Positions 6,737-13,128 of a stretch of DNA of 16,275 nt are shown in pieces. A model generated the notes under the pieces. That model did no database searches and was not told where the DNA came from. It worked only from the letters and a program-made list of their open reading frames with translations. A program made the position numbers and the translations under genes. Each line of letters opens with the position of its first letter. The stretch's first letter is position 1. Where the stretch lies: contig DBDH01000002.1 of the NCBI GenBank assembly GCA_002293455.1, positions 1-16,275 of the forward strand, given 5' to 3'. This DNA comes from Treponema sp. UBA937. Its GTDB lineage: Bacteria; Spirochaetota; Spirochaetia; Treponematales; Breznakiellaceae.

Positions 6737-7465
6737 CTAATACATTCCCTTGTCTGATTTCCAGTCGTCTACGCTTAATCCCTTTTCGCGGGCGATGCTC
6801 TTTCCTTCCGCCGCCCAGAGCATCCCTCTTTTCATCAGCTCCCAGGCTTCGGGAATATCAAAAACATCGTTATGGTGCCCCAGGGCATTGTAAAACACCC
6901 TTCCGTGGCCCCATTTCCGCGTCCATACCTGCGGCACATCAACTTCTCCGTTAGCCGAATGATACCACTTGACGGTAGGAAAACGAGTCGTGGCAAGCAC
7001 CTCGTTGGCAGGATCGATATGCAGGTAATATTGTTCGCTGGAAACATCAAAATGAGGTATTCCTTCTGTGATAGGATTCGATTTACTGATTATATTGATG
7101 TGATGCGTTACTCCATCACAGCCGGGATGGGCAACCCAGTTCGCGCCGGTTAAAAATTGCCATGCCACATTGTTTCTGAACGCGTCGCACATGCCGCCGT
7201 GACAGCCCGCGACTCCCATTCCCGAACCCGCCGCCTCAAGAAAGGGCTCAAAAAACAGCTTGGGCAGTTCCGCTTGCGCCATTGTCCAAACCGGGATAAA
7301 AAGGTCAAGCGTTGAAAGAATATTCACATCTTGAAAAATATCCAATGTTTCCGCAATAGAAACTTCAAAGTTCTCCACTTCCAGGAATTGTTTAAAGCGG
7401 TCCGTAACAAGTTTGGGTTCATGCCCATCCCAGCCGCCGCATAGAATCAAAGCCTTTCTGTTCAT
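6737..7465 (-). CDS. ThuA-like domain protein (sugar utilisation)
   Basis: The protein has 242 residues from the ATG at 7465, which has GAGGTG 5-6 nt upstream. A longer in-frame reading starting at 7513 is rejected because it would overlap the promoter. Visible ThuA signatures are ILCGGWDGHEP at the N-terminus, GVAGCHGGMCDAF and NWVAHPG in the middle, and GHGRVFYNALGHHNDVF near the C-terminus. The fold is that of class I glutamine amidotransferases but lacks their catalytic nucleophile arrangement. In rhizobia, ThuA acts with ThuB in trehalose and related disaccharide metabolism. Here it is first in a leftward cluster with a Gfo/Idh/MocA oxidoreductase 74 bp downstream, matching that partnership. 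Confidence 0.9.
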   Translation of the reverse strand: MNRKALILCGGWDGHEPKLVTDRFKQFLEVENFEVSIAETLDIFQDVNILSTLDLFIPVWTMAQAELPKLFFEPFLEAAGSGMGVAGCHGGMCDAFRNNVAWQFLTGANWVAHPGCDGVTHHINIISKSNPITEGIPHFDVSSEQYYLHIDPANEVLATTRFPTVKWYHSANGEVDVPQVWTRKWGHGRVFYNALGHHNDVFDIPEAWELMKRGMLWAAEGKSIAREKGLSVDDWKSDKGMY

Positions 7466-7484
7466 CGCAACACCTCGTCTAAAA

Positions 7485-7513
7485 ATTATACGGTGTTTTC
7501 GGGATAATGTCAA
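7485..7513 (-). promoter_or_regulatory. Consensus sigma-70 promoter of the thuA cluster
   Basis: On the minus strand the -35 is TTGACA (7508-7513) and the -10 is TATAAT (7485-7490), with a spacer of exactly 17 bp. All 12 consensus bases match. The thuA ATG is 19 nt beyond the -10, leaving a short leader with GAGGTG. No obvious operator palindrome overlaps it. Confidence 0.85.
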
Positions 7514-7560
7514 AAAAACAAATACATAGGGCAGGGTGAGCGCATATTGTAAACAAAATA

Positions 7561-7572
7561 TTACACAGAGGA
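7561..7572 (+). repeat. 12-bp direct repeat, copy 1 (TTACACAGAGGA)
   Basis: Identical to 7611-7622, with the copies 50 bp apart. This copy supplies the Shine-Dalgarno of the short leader ORF starting at 7582. Confidence 0.6.
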
Positions 7573-7581
7573 AGAAATTTT

Positions 7582-7695
7582 ATGCACTGCACAGAAGTCT
7601 TGTTGTCCGGTTACACAGAGGAGCATTATCGAGCTGATGATCCTTCACCCCTATTGACAGTTCTCTCAAGGTCGGTAACATTGTCATTATGTTAG
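7582..7695 (+). CDS. Candidate 37-codon leader ORF upstream of ffh
   Basis: The ATG at 7582 is preceded by AGAGGAAG at about 8 nt. The frame runs 37 codons (begins MHCTEVLLSGYTEEHY, ends SVTLSLC) and stops at TAG 7693-7695, overlapping the ffh start (ATG 7689) by 7 bp. ffh itself has no convincing Shine-Dalgarno: the nearest AAGG is about 17 nt from its ATG. Ribosomes finishing this ORF could re-initiate on ffh. The peptide matches no family I know. The alternative is a chance ORF in the leader; the coincidence of good RBS and overlapping stop makes coupling plausible. Confidence 0.45.
   Translation: MHCTEVLLSGYTEEHYRADDPSPLLTVLSRSVTLSLC
7611..7622 (+). repeat. 12-bp direct repeat, copy 2 (TTACACAGAGGA)
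   Basis: Second copy of the 7561-7572 sequence, lying inside the leader ORF. It carries another AGAGGAG-like motif, but the nearest ATG (7637) is about 13 nt away and opens only six codons. Confidence 0.55.
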
Positions 7696-9035
7696 ATAAA
7701 CTTACCCAGAAAATATCAGATGCCATGCGGGTTGTGTCCGGCAAGGCGACGATCACTGAAAAAAATATTGATGACGCGGTCGAAGCCATTAAAATGGCGC
7801 TGCTTGAGGCCGATGTTAACCTTCGCGTTGTCCGCCGTTTTGTCAATTCAACTATAGAAGAAGCGAAGGGCGAAAAGGTTCTTCGTTCCGTTAATCCGGG
7901 GCAGCAGTTCATCAAAATTGTGCATGATAAACTCGTGTCGTTTTTAGGCGATACCAAACAGGATTTGGCGCTCAAAGGCCCCGATACGATTTCTACTATA
8001 TTGATGCTGGGGCTTCAAGGTTCCGGTAAAACTACCAGTTCCGGCAAACTCGCCCTTCGTTTGAAAAAAGACGGACGGAAGCCGCTGCTCGTTGCCTGCG
8101 ACTTGGTGCGCCCCGCCGCTGTCGAACAGCTTTCGGTTCTGGGCCGTCAGATTGACGTTCCCGTCTGCAAGATCGATGGGGAAAAGAATCCGCTTGCCGT
8201 TTACAAAGAAGCAATCAATCTTGCAAAGAAAAACCTTTACGATACAATCATCATCGATACGACGGGCCGCCTCCAGATCGATGAACCGATGATGCGGGAA
8301 CTTGAGCTTCTCAAAAACGCTTCCAAGCCCGATGAGATTCTTCTTGTTGCCGATTCCATGACCGGGCAGTCAGCGGTTGATATTGCCAAAGCCTTCGATG
8401 AAAAAATCGGGCTTACCGGCGTCATTCTTACCAAGTTCGATTCGGACACGAGGGGCGGCGCGGCCTTGTCGCTTAAAACCGTTACCGGAAAGCCGCTCAA
8501 GTTTGTGGGCGTCGGCGAAAAACTCGAAGACTTTGAGCCCTTTTATCCCGACCGGACGGCGAGCCGCATTCTCGGCATGGGCGATGTGGTAAGTCTCGTT
8601 GAAAAAGCCCAGCAGGTTTTTGACGAAAAAGAAGCGGAAGAACTCCAGAAAAAAATGGAGAAGGAAAATTTTACGCTGGACGATTGGCTCAATCAATTAC
8701 GTTCCGTTAAGAAAATGGGCAGCCTGCAATCCATGCTGGAAATGATTCCCGGCATGGCTGGTCAAATAAGCGAAGACGATATTAATAAATCGGAACTGAA
8801 ATCCTTTGAAGCGATTCTTTCGTCGATGACAAAAAAGGAGCGCGCAAATCATTTGATTATTGGGCCCTCAAGACGGACGAGAATTGCGCGCGGTTCCGGA
8901 ACATCATCCGCGGAAGTGGGGCGCCTCCTCAAAAAATTTGAAAAGATGCGGACCATGATGAAGAAGATGACAAAGATGAACAAGAACCCCGCCGCCATGC
9001 AGTCGATGATGTCCCGTTTTGGCGGCGGCTTTTAG
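7689..9035 (+). CDS. ffh: Signal recognition particle protein Ffh (SRP54 GTPase)
   Basis: A complete 448-residue Ffh, the normal length. It binds SRP RNA and signal sequences of nascent membrane proteins, and pairs with FtsY at the membrane. The order is: N domain (1-95), then G domain with GLQGSGKTT (108-116), ACDLVRPAA (136-144), DTTGR (190-194), TKFD (248-251) and GVGE (274-277). The methionine-rich M domain follows from about 325, with the RNA-binding SRRTRIARGSG (394-404), and the C-terminus is MMSRFGGGF. The ATG is supported by the canonical opening MLDKLTQKISDAMRVVSGK, despite a poor RBS. No SRP RNA gene is visible nearby. The gene converges on the VOC gene with only 19 bp between stops. 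Confidence 0.98.
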   Translation: MLDKLTQKISDAMRVVSGKATITEKNIDDAVEAIKMALLEADVNLRVVRRFVNSTIEEAKGEKVLRSVNPGQQFIKIVHDKLVSFLGDTKQDLALKGPDTISTILMLGLQGSGKTTSSGKLALRLKKDGRKPLLVACDLVRPAAVEQLSVLGRQIDVPVCKIDGEKNPLAVYKEAINLAKKNLYDTIIIDTTGRLQIDEPMMRELELLKNASKPDEILLVADSMTGQSAVDIAKAFDEKIGLTGVILTKFDSDTRGGAALSLKTVTGKPLKFVGVGEKLEDFEPFYPDRTASRILGMGDVVSLVEKAQQVFDEKEAEELQKKMEKENFTLDDWLNQLRSVKKMGSLQSMLEMIPGMAGQISEDDINKSELKSFEAILSSMTKKERANHLIIGPSRRTRIARGSGTSSAEVGRLLKKFEKMRTMMKKMTKMNKNPAAMQSMMSRFGGGF

Positions 9036-9054
9036 GGCTGTTTTTTAAGCCTGT

Positions 9055-9486
9055 TTATTCCGGCTTCTTGTACATGCTTGGATCCCAGGGCGCGTTTGGG
9101 TCGTAGTCTTCGGGCGGATAATGCATCGGCGCGGTAACGAACCACCACACGCCGAATCTGTCGATGACTTCGGCGCCGCAGGGACTCCAGGGCAAAGGAG
9201 CAGGCTGCATCTTTATCATTCCGCCGGAGCTTAAGAGATGAAAGGCTTTTTGCACTTCTTCTTCGTTATTAAGCGTAACACCCAATTGTACGATATTGTT
9301 CTGCGCCGTACCGTCAGAGTTTTCAACAACATCAAGAATCTCTTCGCCGTTTTTATACAGCTCCGAATGAAAATAAGTTCCATCGGGATTTTTTACATGG
9401 TATCCAAGCTCCATGCCGAAAACTTCTTTGTACAACTCAACCGCTTCCGTGCTGTTTTTTACGTGTACACAGACTCCTATTTTCAT
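9055..9486 (-). CDS. VOC-superfamily (glyoxalase/PhnB-like) protein
   Basis: A 143-residue protein with the two beta-alpha-beta-beta-beta modules of the vicinal oxygen chelate fold. The first half has AVELYKEVFGMELGYHVKNPDGTYFHSELY. The second has ITLNN-like strands, a GGMIKMQPAPLPWSPCGAEVIDRFGVWWFV segment typical of PhnB/YjdN-type members, and an acidic-aromatic tail. Its specific reaction is unknown; such proteins range from metal-dependent enzymes to antibiotic-binding proteins. The RBS is GGGGG about 6-10 nt before the ATG. The gene stands alone, converging with ffh. Confidence 0.87.
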   Translation of the reverse strand: MKIGVCVHVKNSTEAVELYKEVFGMELGYHVKNPDGTYFHSELYKNGEEILDVVENSDGTAQNNIVQLGVTLNNEEEVQKAFHLLSSGGMIKMQPAPLPWSPCGAEVIDRFGVWWFVTAPMHYPPEDYDPNAPWDPSMYKKPE

Positions 9487-9512
9487 TCTAAAACCCCCGT
9501 TAATATTGATTG

Positions 9513-9530
9513 AATGAGATTGTACTCATT
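9513..9530. promoter_or_regulatory. Small palindrome upstream of the VOC gene
   Basis: AATGAG-ATTGTA-CTCATT is a perfect 6-bp inverted repeat lying 27 bp upstream of the VOC start. On the minus strand its centre reads TACAAT, a possible -10, but I find no matching -35. It may be an operator; support is weak. Confidence 0.3.
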
Positions 9531-9682
9531 TTCTGATTTTATCATGGATTTCAATATTTGCTTTTTTGACTTCCATCCAATTTTTCATAATTCGCCTTGT
9601 GGAGTATATATCAAATGAACGACAGAGCTAAAGACTGCCCCTTTATGAAAACACAGCTTTTTCTAACCGGCTCATTCTGCTG

Positions 9683-10576
9683 TCAATAATCTCCAATTAC
9701 TGATATAAAGATATTCTCCTTTGTAACATATTTGTCAAAAAGATAAAATCCGATATTCATGATGAGCAGTGCGATAAACCCCGCGAGTCCGGTTATTCCG
9801 TTTACAAGATCATTTCCGCCGACAAGATACAAAAGTGAAATCCCGCCGACAGCATTGTTCACTCCATGAAAAATCGACGCGGTAATTACGGATTTGGATT
9901 TTATCACAATGTAAATCATCATTGGTGTAAGCAGGATACAAAACACAATCATCATTCCAACGCCTATTACGGAATGTTCGGGATAATTGTGTCCAATCAG
10001 AATGAGCGGGAAATGCCACAAACCCCAGACGGCGCCGATAACGAATGAAGCAGGCAATAGTTTTTTGTCTTTCAATGCTTTAAGGAGATAGCCGCGCCAG
10101 CCTAATTCTTCCCCAAGGCCGAAAAAATTATTGATGGTATAGCCCGCAACAATTGCGCTGCCAAGCTGTATCAGAAGAAAAACCACGGGAGGAAACATCG
10201 CCGTCTGCCGCATCGCAATTTCGGCTTGTTCCGCAGACAACGAAGAAAAGAATCCTTCGTAAGCCGCTGAAAATTCTACATTCGGAAAAAGCAGATTAAT
10301 GCCAAGCGTCAAAAATGTATACACGATAGGAATAATTCCCGCGATAACAAACCATCGATTTAATTTGAAAGAAATGCCCAAGTTTCTAAACGGTTTTTCT
10401 CTGTGTACGATTTGCAGTACGATGGAACAAACAGCCGGTAATATCATATAAGCGGCGGCAAAGATCGTGTAAACGAATCCCTGCGCCTGGTGCAGACCGA
10501 ATACTAAAATAGCAAGTCCGGCTATTATCCAGCTTACAACACAGGTTAAAATAACAAACTGTACCGATTTCTTCAT
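9683..10576 (-). CDS. CPBP-family intramembrane metalloprotease (CAAX protease-like)
   Basis: A 297-residue polytopic membrane protein with about eight hydrophobic segments. It carries the family's catalytic signatures in order: EELGWRG (156-162, with Glu156/Glu157 and Arg161), WGLWHFPL with His188, and a third motif HGVNNA with His237 and Asn240/241. CPBP/Abi proteins are related to the eukaryotic CAAX endoprotease Rce1. In bacteria they act in bacteriocin immunity, sporulation or signalling, and the substrate here is unknown. AAGGAG precedes the ATG at about 9 nt. The neighbouring genes give no functional clue. Confidence 0.9.
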   Translation of the reverse strand: MKKSVQFVILTCVVSWIIAGLAILVFGLHQAQGFVYTIFAAAYMILPAVCSIVLQIVHREKPFRNLGISFKLNRWFVIAGIIPIVYTFLTLGINLLFPNVEFSAAYEGFFSSLSAEQAEIAMRQTAMFPPVVFLLIQLGSAIVAGYTINNFFGLGEELGWRGYLLKALKDKKLLPASFVIGAVWGLWHFPLILIGHNYPEHSVIGVGMMIVFCILLTPMMIYIVIKSKSVITASIFHGVNNAVGGISLLYLVGGNDLVNGITGLAGFIALLIMNIGFYLFDKYVTKENIFISVIGDY

Positions 10577-10668
10577 ATTGATTTATCTCCTTCTGCCTGT
10601 TTCTGTTTTTTATGTAACTTATAAGAATAGATGATAGGAATAATTGTTATAACCGGAATCATCCATCA

Positions 10669-11676
10669 TCAACTTTTCATGATATCCATACAGCGGAAAT
10701 ACTTTTCAGCGATCTTATCTTCAAGTTCATCTTTTTCCCTGTCAATGATTCCTGCCGCAGGGTCGGAACGGTACCAGGCGCAGATCGCTTCAATGGTTTT
10801 CTCCAGAGTATATTCACAAACAAATTCGGGAACAGCGGCACGTATCTTTGAGGTGTTAAAGACTCCTCCGTACATTTTTTCCTGTTCTACATGGAGAAAT
10901 ATTTCCGGATCCGCTGCCATGAGCATTTCTGTGGATATATGAATGAGCCGGGGTTCCTCCCCGACAACCTTTCCAAAGGCATAATAGAGATCATCCCATA
11001 TATGCTGATCATCGCTGCACGCTTGATAGATCTCGCCGAAACATTCTTTTTTGCAGAGCACCCCGGCATAGGCTTTTGCCAGGTCCGGCGCAAAGGTAAA
11101 TGTTTGGGGGATTGTTCCGTCCCCGAACACGACCAGCGGCTTCTTCTGCCGTATCCGTTCCACAATACCGTAATTGCTCCTCAGTACCCCGATATTGGCG
11201 CTGCCGATGCCGTAGGTCAGAGACGGCCGGATTATTGTTATGGGGATGCCCTCGTCCATCCGCTTTTGGAGGCAGTGCTCCATCCGGGCTTTATGATACC
11301 CATAGGGAAATATGTCCGTATCAAAAACCTCGGCGGTCTCAGGTACCGGTACGCCGCGGAAAGGGCGTTTATACACAGCAACGGTGGAAGTGAACACGAA
11401 ATGCTTCGCCCTGTTTTCAAGCGCCGCCAGCGTTGCCTCAGCATCATCGGGATTATAGGATATCATATCGATAACCGCGTCAAAATTCTGTCCCTTCAGA
11501 ATCGAATTGAATTCCGCCCTGTTCTTTTTATCACCTGTCAGAATTCGGGGATTTCCTCTGTAACGGACTTTGTGCAGTCCTCTATTGAAAACAGTAACCG
11601 TATGGGATAATTCCAGAAGGCGGTTTACGATATCAGTGCTTATAACACCCGTACCGCCGATGACCAGTATATGCAT
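10669..11676 (-). CDS. Extended SDR-family NAD(P)-dependent epimerase/dehydratase-like protein
   Basis: A 335-residue Rossmann-fold protein. The nucleotide-binding motif is GGTGVIS (7-13), followed by HTVTVFNRG and LTGDKKN, a layout shared with the CSP41-like branch of atypical SDR epimerases. A Ser/Thr at FTSTVAVY (95-102) and YGYHK (125-129) supply the usual catalytic Thr/Ser-Tyr-Lys set. The C-terminal half has RPSLTYGIGSANIGVL and the substrate domain. The ATG is preceded by AGGAGGT at ideal spacing. The substrate is probably a nucleotide sugar or related compound, but nothing visible fixes it. Before the R-M insertion this gene would have lain just downstream of metH. Confidence 0.9.
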   Translation of the reverse strand: MHILVIGGTGVISTDIVNRLLELSHTVTVFNRGLHKVRYRGNPRILTGDKKNRAEFNSILKGQNFDAVIDMISYNPDDAEATLAALENRAKHFVFTSTVAVYKRPFRGVPVPETAEVFDTDIFPYGYHKARMEHCLQKRMDEGIPITIIRPSLTYGIGSANIGVLRSNYGIVERIRQKKPLVVFGDGTIPQTFTFAPDLAKAYAGVLCKKECFGEIYQACSDDQHIWDDLYYAFGKVVGEEPRLIHISTEMLMAADPEIFLHVEQEKMYGGVFNTSKIRAAVPEFVCEYTLEKTIEAICAWYRSDPAAGIIDREKDELEDKIAEKYFRCMDIMKS

Positions 11677-11781
11677 CTCAAGACCTCCTGATGATCAGTA
11701 TACCACTGCAAACCTTTGAGTACAAGCGAAATGAAATTCGATCAAAAATATTGCTAGCAACAGAGGGTGTTAGAATTACCC

Positions 11782-11921
11782 TTAAATCCTTCCAATCCGT
11801 TTTCTGGCTTCCTGTACCGGTATGCCTTTTCGGACCGCCCAGTTTTCAAGCTGGTCTTCCGCGATGGAACCGGCTCCAAAGTAAAGGGCTTCGGGAGCAG
11901 CAAAATACATTCCGCAGATGG
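11782..11921 (-). pseudogene. Orphan duplicate of the metH 3' end (left repeat)
   Basis: These 140 bp encode the last 45 residues of MetH plus a stop codon (CGMYFAAPEALYFGAGSIAE onward to RKRIGRI), in the same orientation as the real metH at 15196-15335. The two copies align without gaps and differ at 11 positions, including TAA versus TAG at the stop. Only two residues change (Ala/Ser and Ala/Thr). Nothing of the rest of metH is present upstream, where the sequence passes directly into the methyltransferase promoter. It is a displaced gene end marking the left boundary of the R-M insertion. Longer open frames read through it are not genes. Confidence 0.9.
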
Positions 11922-11923
11922 TC

Positions 11924-11952
11924 TTGTCCAATAGAACTGGAGTGCATATAAT
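11924..11952 (+). promoter_or_regulatory. Promoter of the R-M operon
   Basis: A perfect -10 TATAAT (11947-11952) is preceded at 17 bp by TTGTCC (11924-11929), a 4/6 match to the -35. The -35 begins 2 bp after the metH repeat ends, so the promoter belongs to the inserted segment. The RBS GGAGGGGG lies just before the ATG at 11980. No controller-protein gene or C-box-like repeats are visible. Confidence 0.65.
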
Positions 11953-11979
11953 GAAATAAAGACTAGCGGAGGGGGCGTT

Positions 11980-13128
11980 ATGAATTTTCGGCTTGGAGAG
12001 CTGTTTTGTGGGCCTGGAGGTATTGGCTACGCCGCGGTAACCGCAAAAATAACAAATCCGAATTATAAAATTCTCCATGCTTGGGCAAATGATTATGACA
12101 AGGATACGTGTGCAACTTTTACAAAAAATGTTGCAAAAAAAGAAAATACCGTTATTTGCGAAGATATTAGAAAACTTGATTATGATCGGCTTAAGCAAAT
12201 ATCTGACATTGATGCTTTAGCCTTTGGATTTCCCTGTAATGACTTCAGCGTTGTTGGGGAACAGAAAGGCATGGACGGTGTTTATGGTCCTTTATACTCT
12301 TATGGAATTGAAGCCTTAAAAAGATTCCACCCAATTTGGTTTTTAGCTGAAAATGTCGGCGGACTTCGTAATGCCAATGATGGTAAAGCGTTTTCTAAAA
12401 TTCTCCAAGAAATGCACAAAGCGGGTTATTCAGTATTTCCACATCTTTATAAATTTGAAGAATATGGAGTTCCACAATCTCGCCATCGAATAATAATAAT
12501 CGGTATACGCAAAGATCAAAATGTCATTTATAAAGTGCCGTCAACAGAGCTATATAAATTAAAGAAGCGGACATGCAAAGAGGCCATTGAAAATCCGCCT
12601 ATTTCAAAAGATGCTAAAAATAATGAATTAACAAAACAATCGAAAGATGTGATTGCCCGGTTACAATTCATAAAACCAGGAGAAAATGCGTTTACGGCAA
12701 ATATACCAGAGAAATATCAACTAAATGTCGTTGGAGCGAAAATAAGCCAGATATATAAAAGGCTTGATCCTGATAAACCTGCCTATACCATTACCGGGTC
12801 AGGCGGCGGTGGAACTCATGTATACCATTGGATAGAAGACCGGGCATTAACAAACCGTGAACGGGCAAGGCTTCAAACATTTCCTGATGATTTTGAGTTC
12901 AGCGGGTCAAAAGAAAGCGTCCGTAAACAAATCGGAATGGCTGTTCCTGTTGACGGTGTTCGTATAATATTTGAAGCTGTTCTAAATACTTTTGCGGGAA
13001 TTTCTTATCGTGCAGACAATTATTCTTTTGATCCTGTGCTTCAAGAAAACCATTTAGATCGTTTTAATGAAGAAAGCCCTGAAACGCTTTATATTCTAGA
13101 TCCGGAGCCGGAGTATGTGACGATATGA
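11980..13128 (+). CDS. DNA (cytosine-5) methyltransferase of a type II R-M system
   Basis: A 382-residue C5-methyltransferase that transfers methyl from AdoMet to cytosine C5. The motifs are in order: I, LFCGPGG (8-14); IV, GFPCNDFS with catalytic Cys86 (Pro-Cys-Asn rather than the commoner Pro-Cys-Gln); VI, AENVGG (123-128); VIII, QSRHR (166-170); a variable target-recognition segment to about 265; then RLDPDKPAYTITGSGGGGTH, and IX/X as LTNRERARLQTFPDDF and GMAVPV. Its ATG is preceded by GGAGGGGG. The stop overlaps the nuclease start (ATGA), so the protective enzyme is made first and the nuclease is coupled to it. The site recognised cannot be read from sequence. Confidence 0.95.
   Translation: MNFRLGELFCGPGGIGYAAVTAKITNPNYKILHAWANDYDKDTCATFTKNVAKKENTVICEDIRKLDYDRLKQISDIDALAFGFPCNDFSVVGEQKGMDGVYGPLYSYGIEALKRFHPIWFLAENVGGLRNANDGKAFSKILQEMHKAGYSVFPHLYKFEEYGVPQSRHRIIIIGIRKDQNVIYKVPSTELYKLKKRTCKEAIENPPISKDAKNNELTKQSKDVIARLQFIKPGENAFTANIPEKYQLNVVGAKISQIYKRLDPDKPAYTITGSGGGGTHVYHWIEDRALTNRERARLQTFPDDFEFSGSKESVRKQIGMAVPVDGVRIIFEAVLNTFAGISYRADNYSFDPVLQENHLDRFNEESPETLYILDPEPEYVTI

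Noticed and set aside
7466..7513. Longer ThuA start with 16 extra residues
   Set aside because: That extension overlaps the consensus promoter and has no RBS, while the ATG at 7465 has GAGGTG.
7466..7688. SRP RNA (ffs) or a tRNA next to ffh
   Set aside because: I looked for the conserved SRP RNA tetraloop region and for tRNA arms here and in other gaps, and found neither.
7580..7975. Leftward 131-codon frame opposite the start of ffh
   Set aside because: Antisense to the Ffh N domain; serine/threonine-rich translation typical of a shadow frame.
9036..9054. Terminator between ffh and the VOC gene
   Set aside because: Only a 4-bp GGCT/AGCC pairing around a T-rich loop is present; too weak to call.
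10891..11610. A 239-codon + strand open frame opposite the SDR gene
   Set aside because: Shadow of the epimerase-like gene; its sequence is low in recognisable motifs and has no RBS.
11782..12198. A 138-codon leftward open frame across the left metH repeat and the start of the methyltransferase
   Set aside because: Only its last 45 residues are MetH-derived. The rest is antisense to the methyltransferase gene and has no RBS or family resemblance, so it was recorded as an orphan gene end instead.
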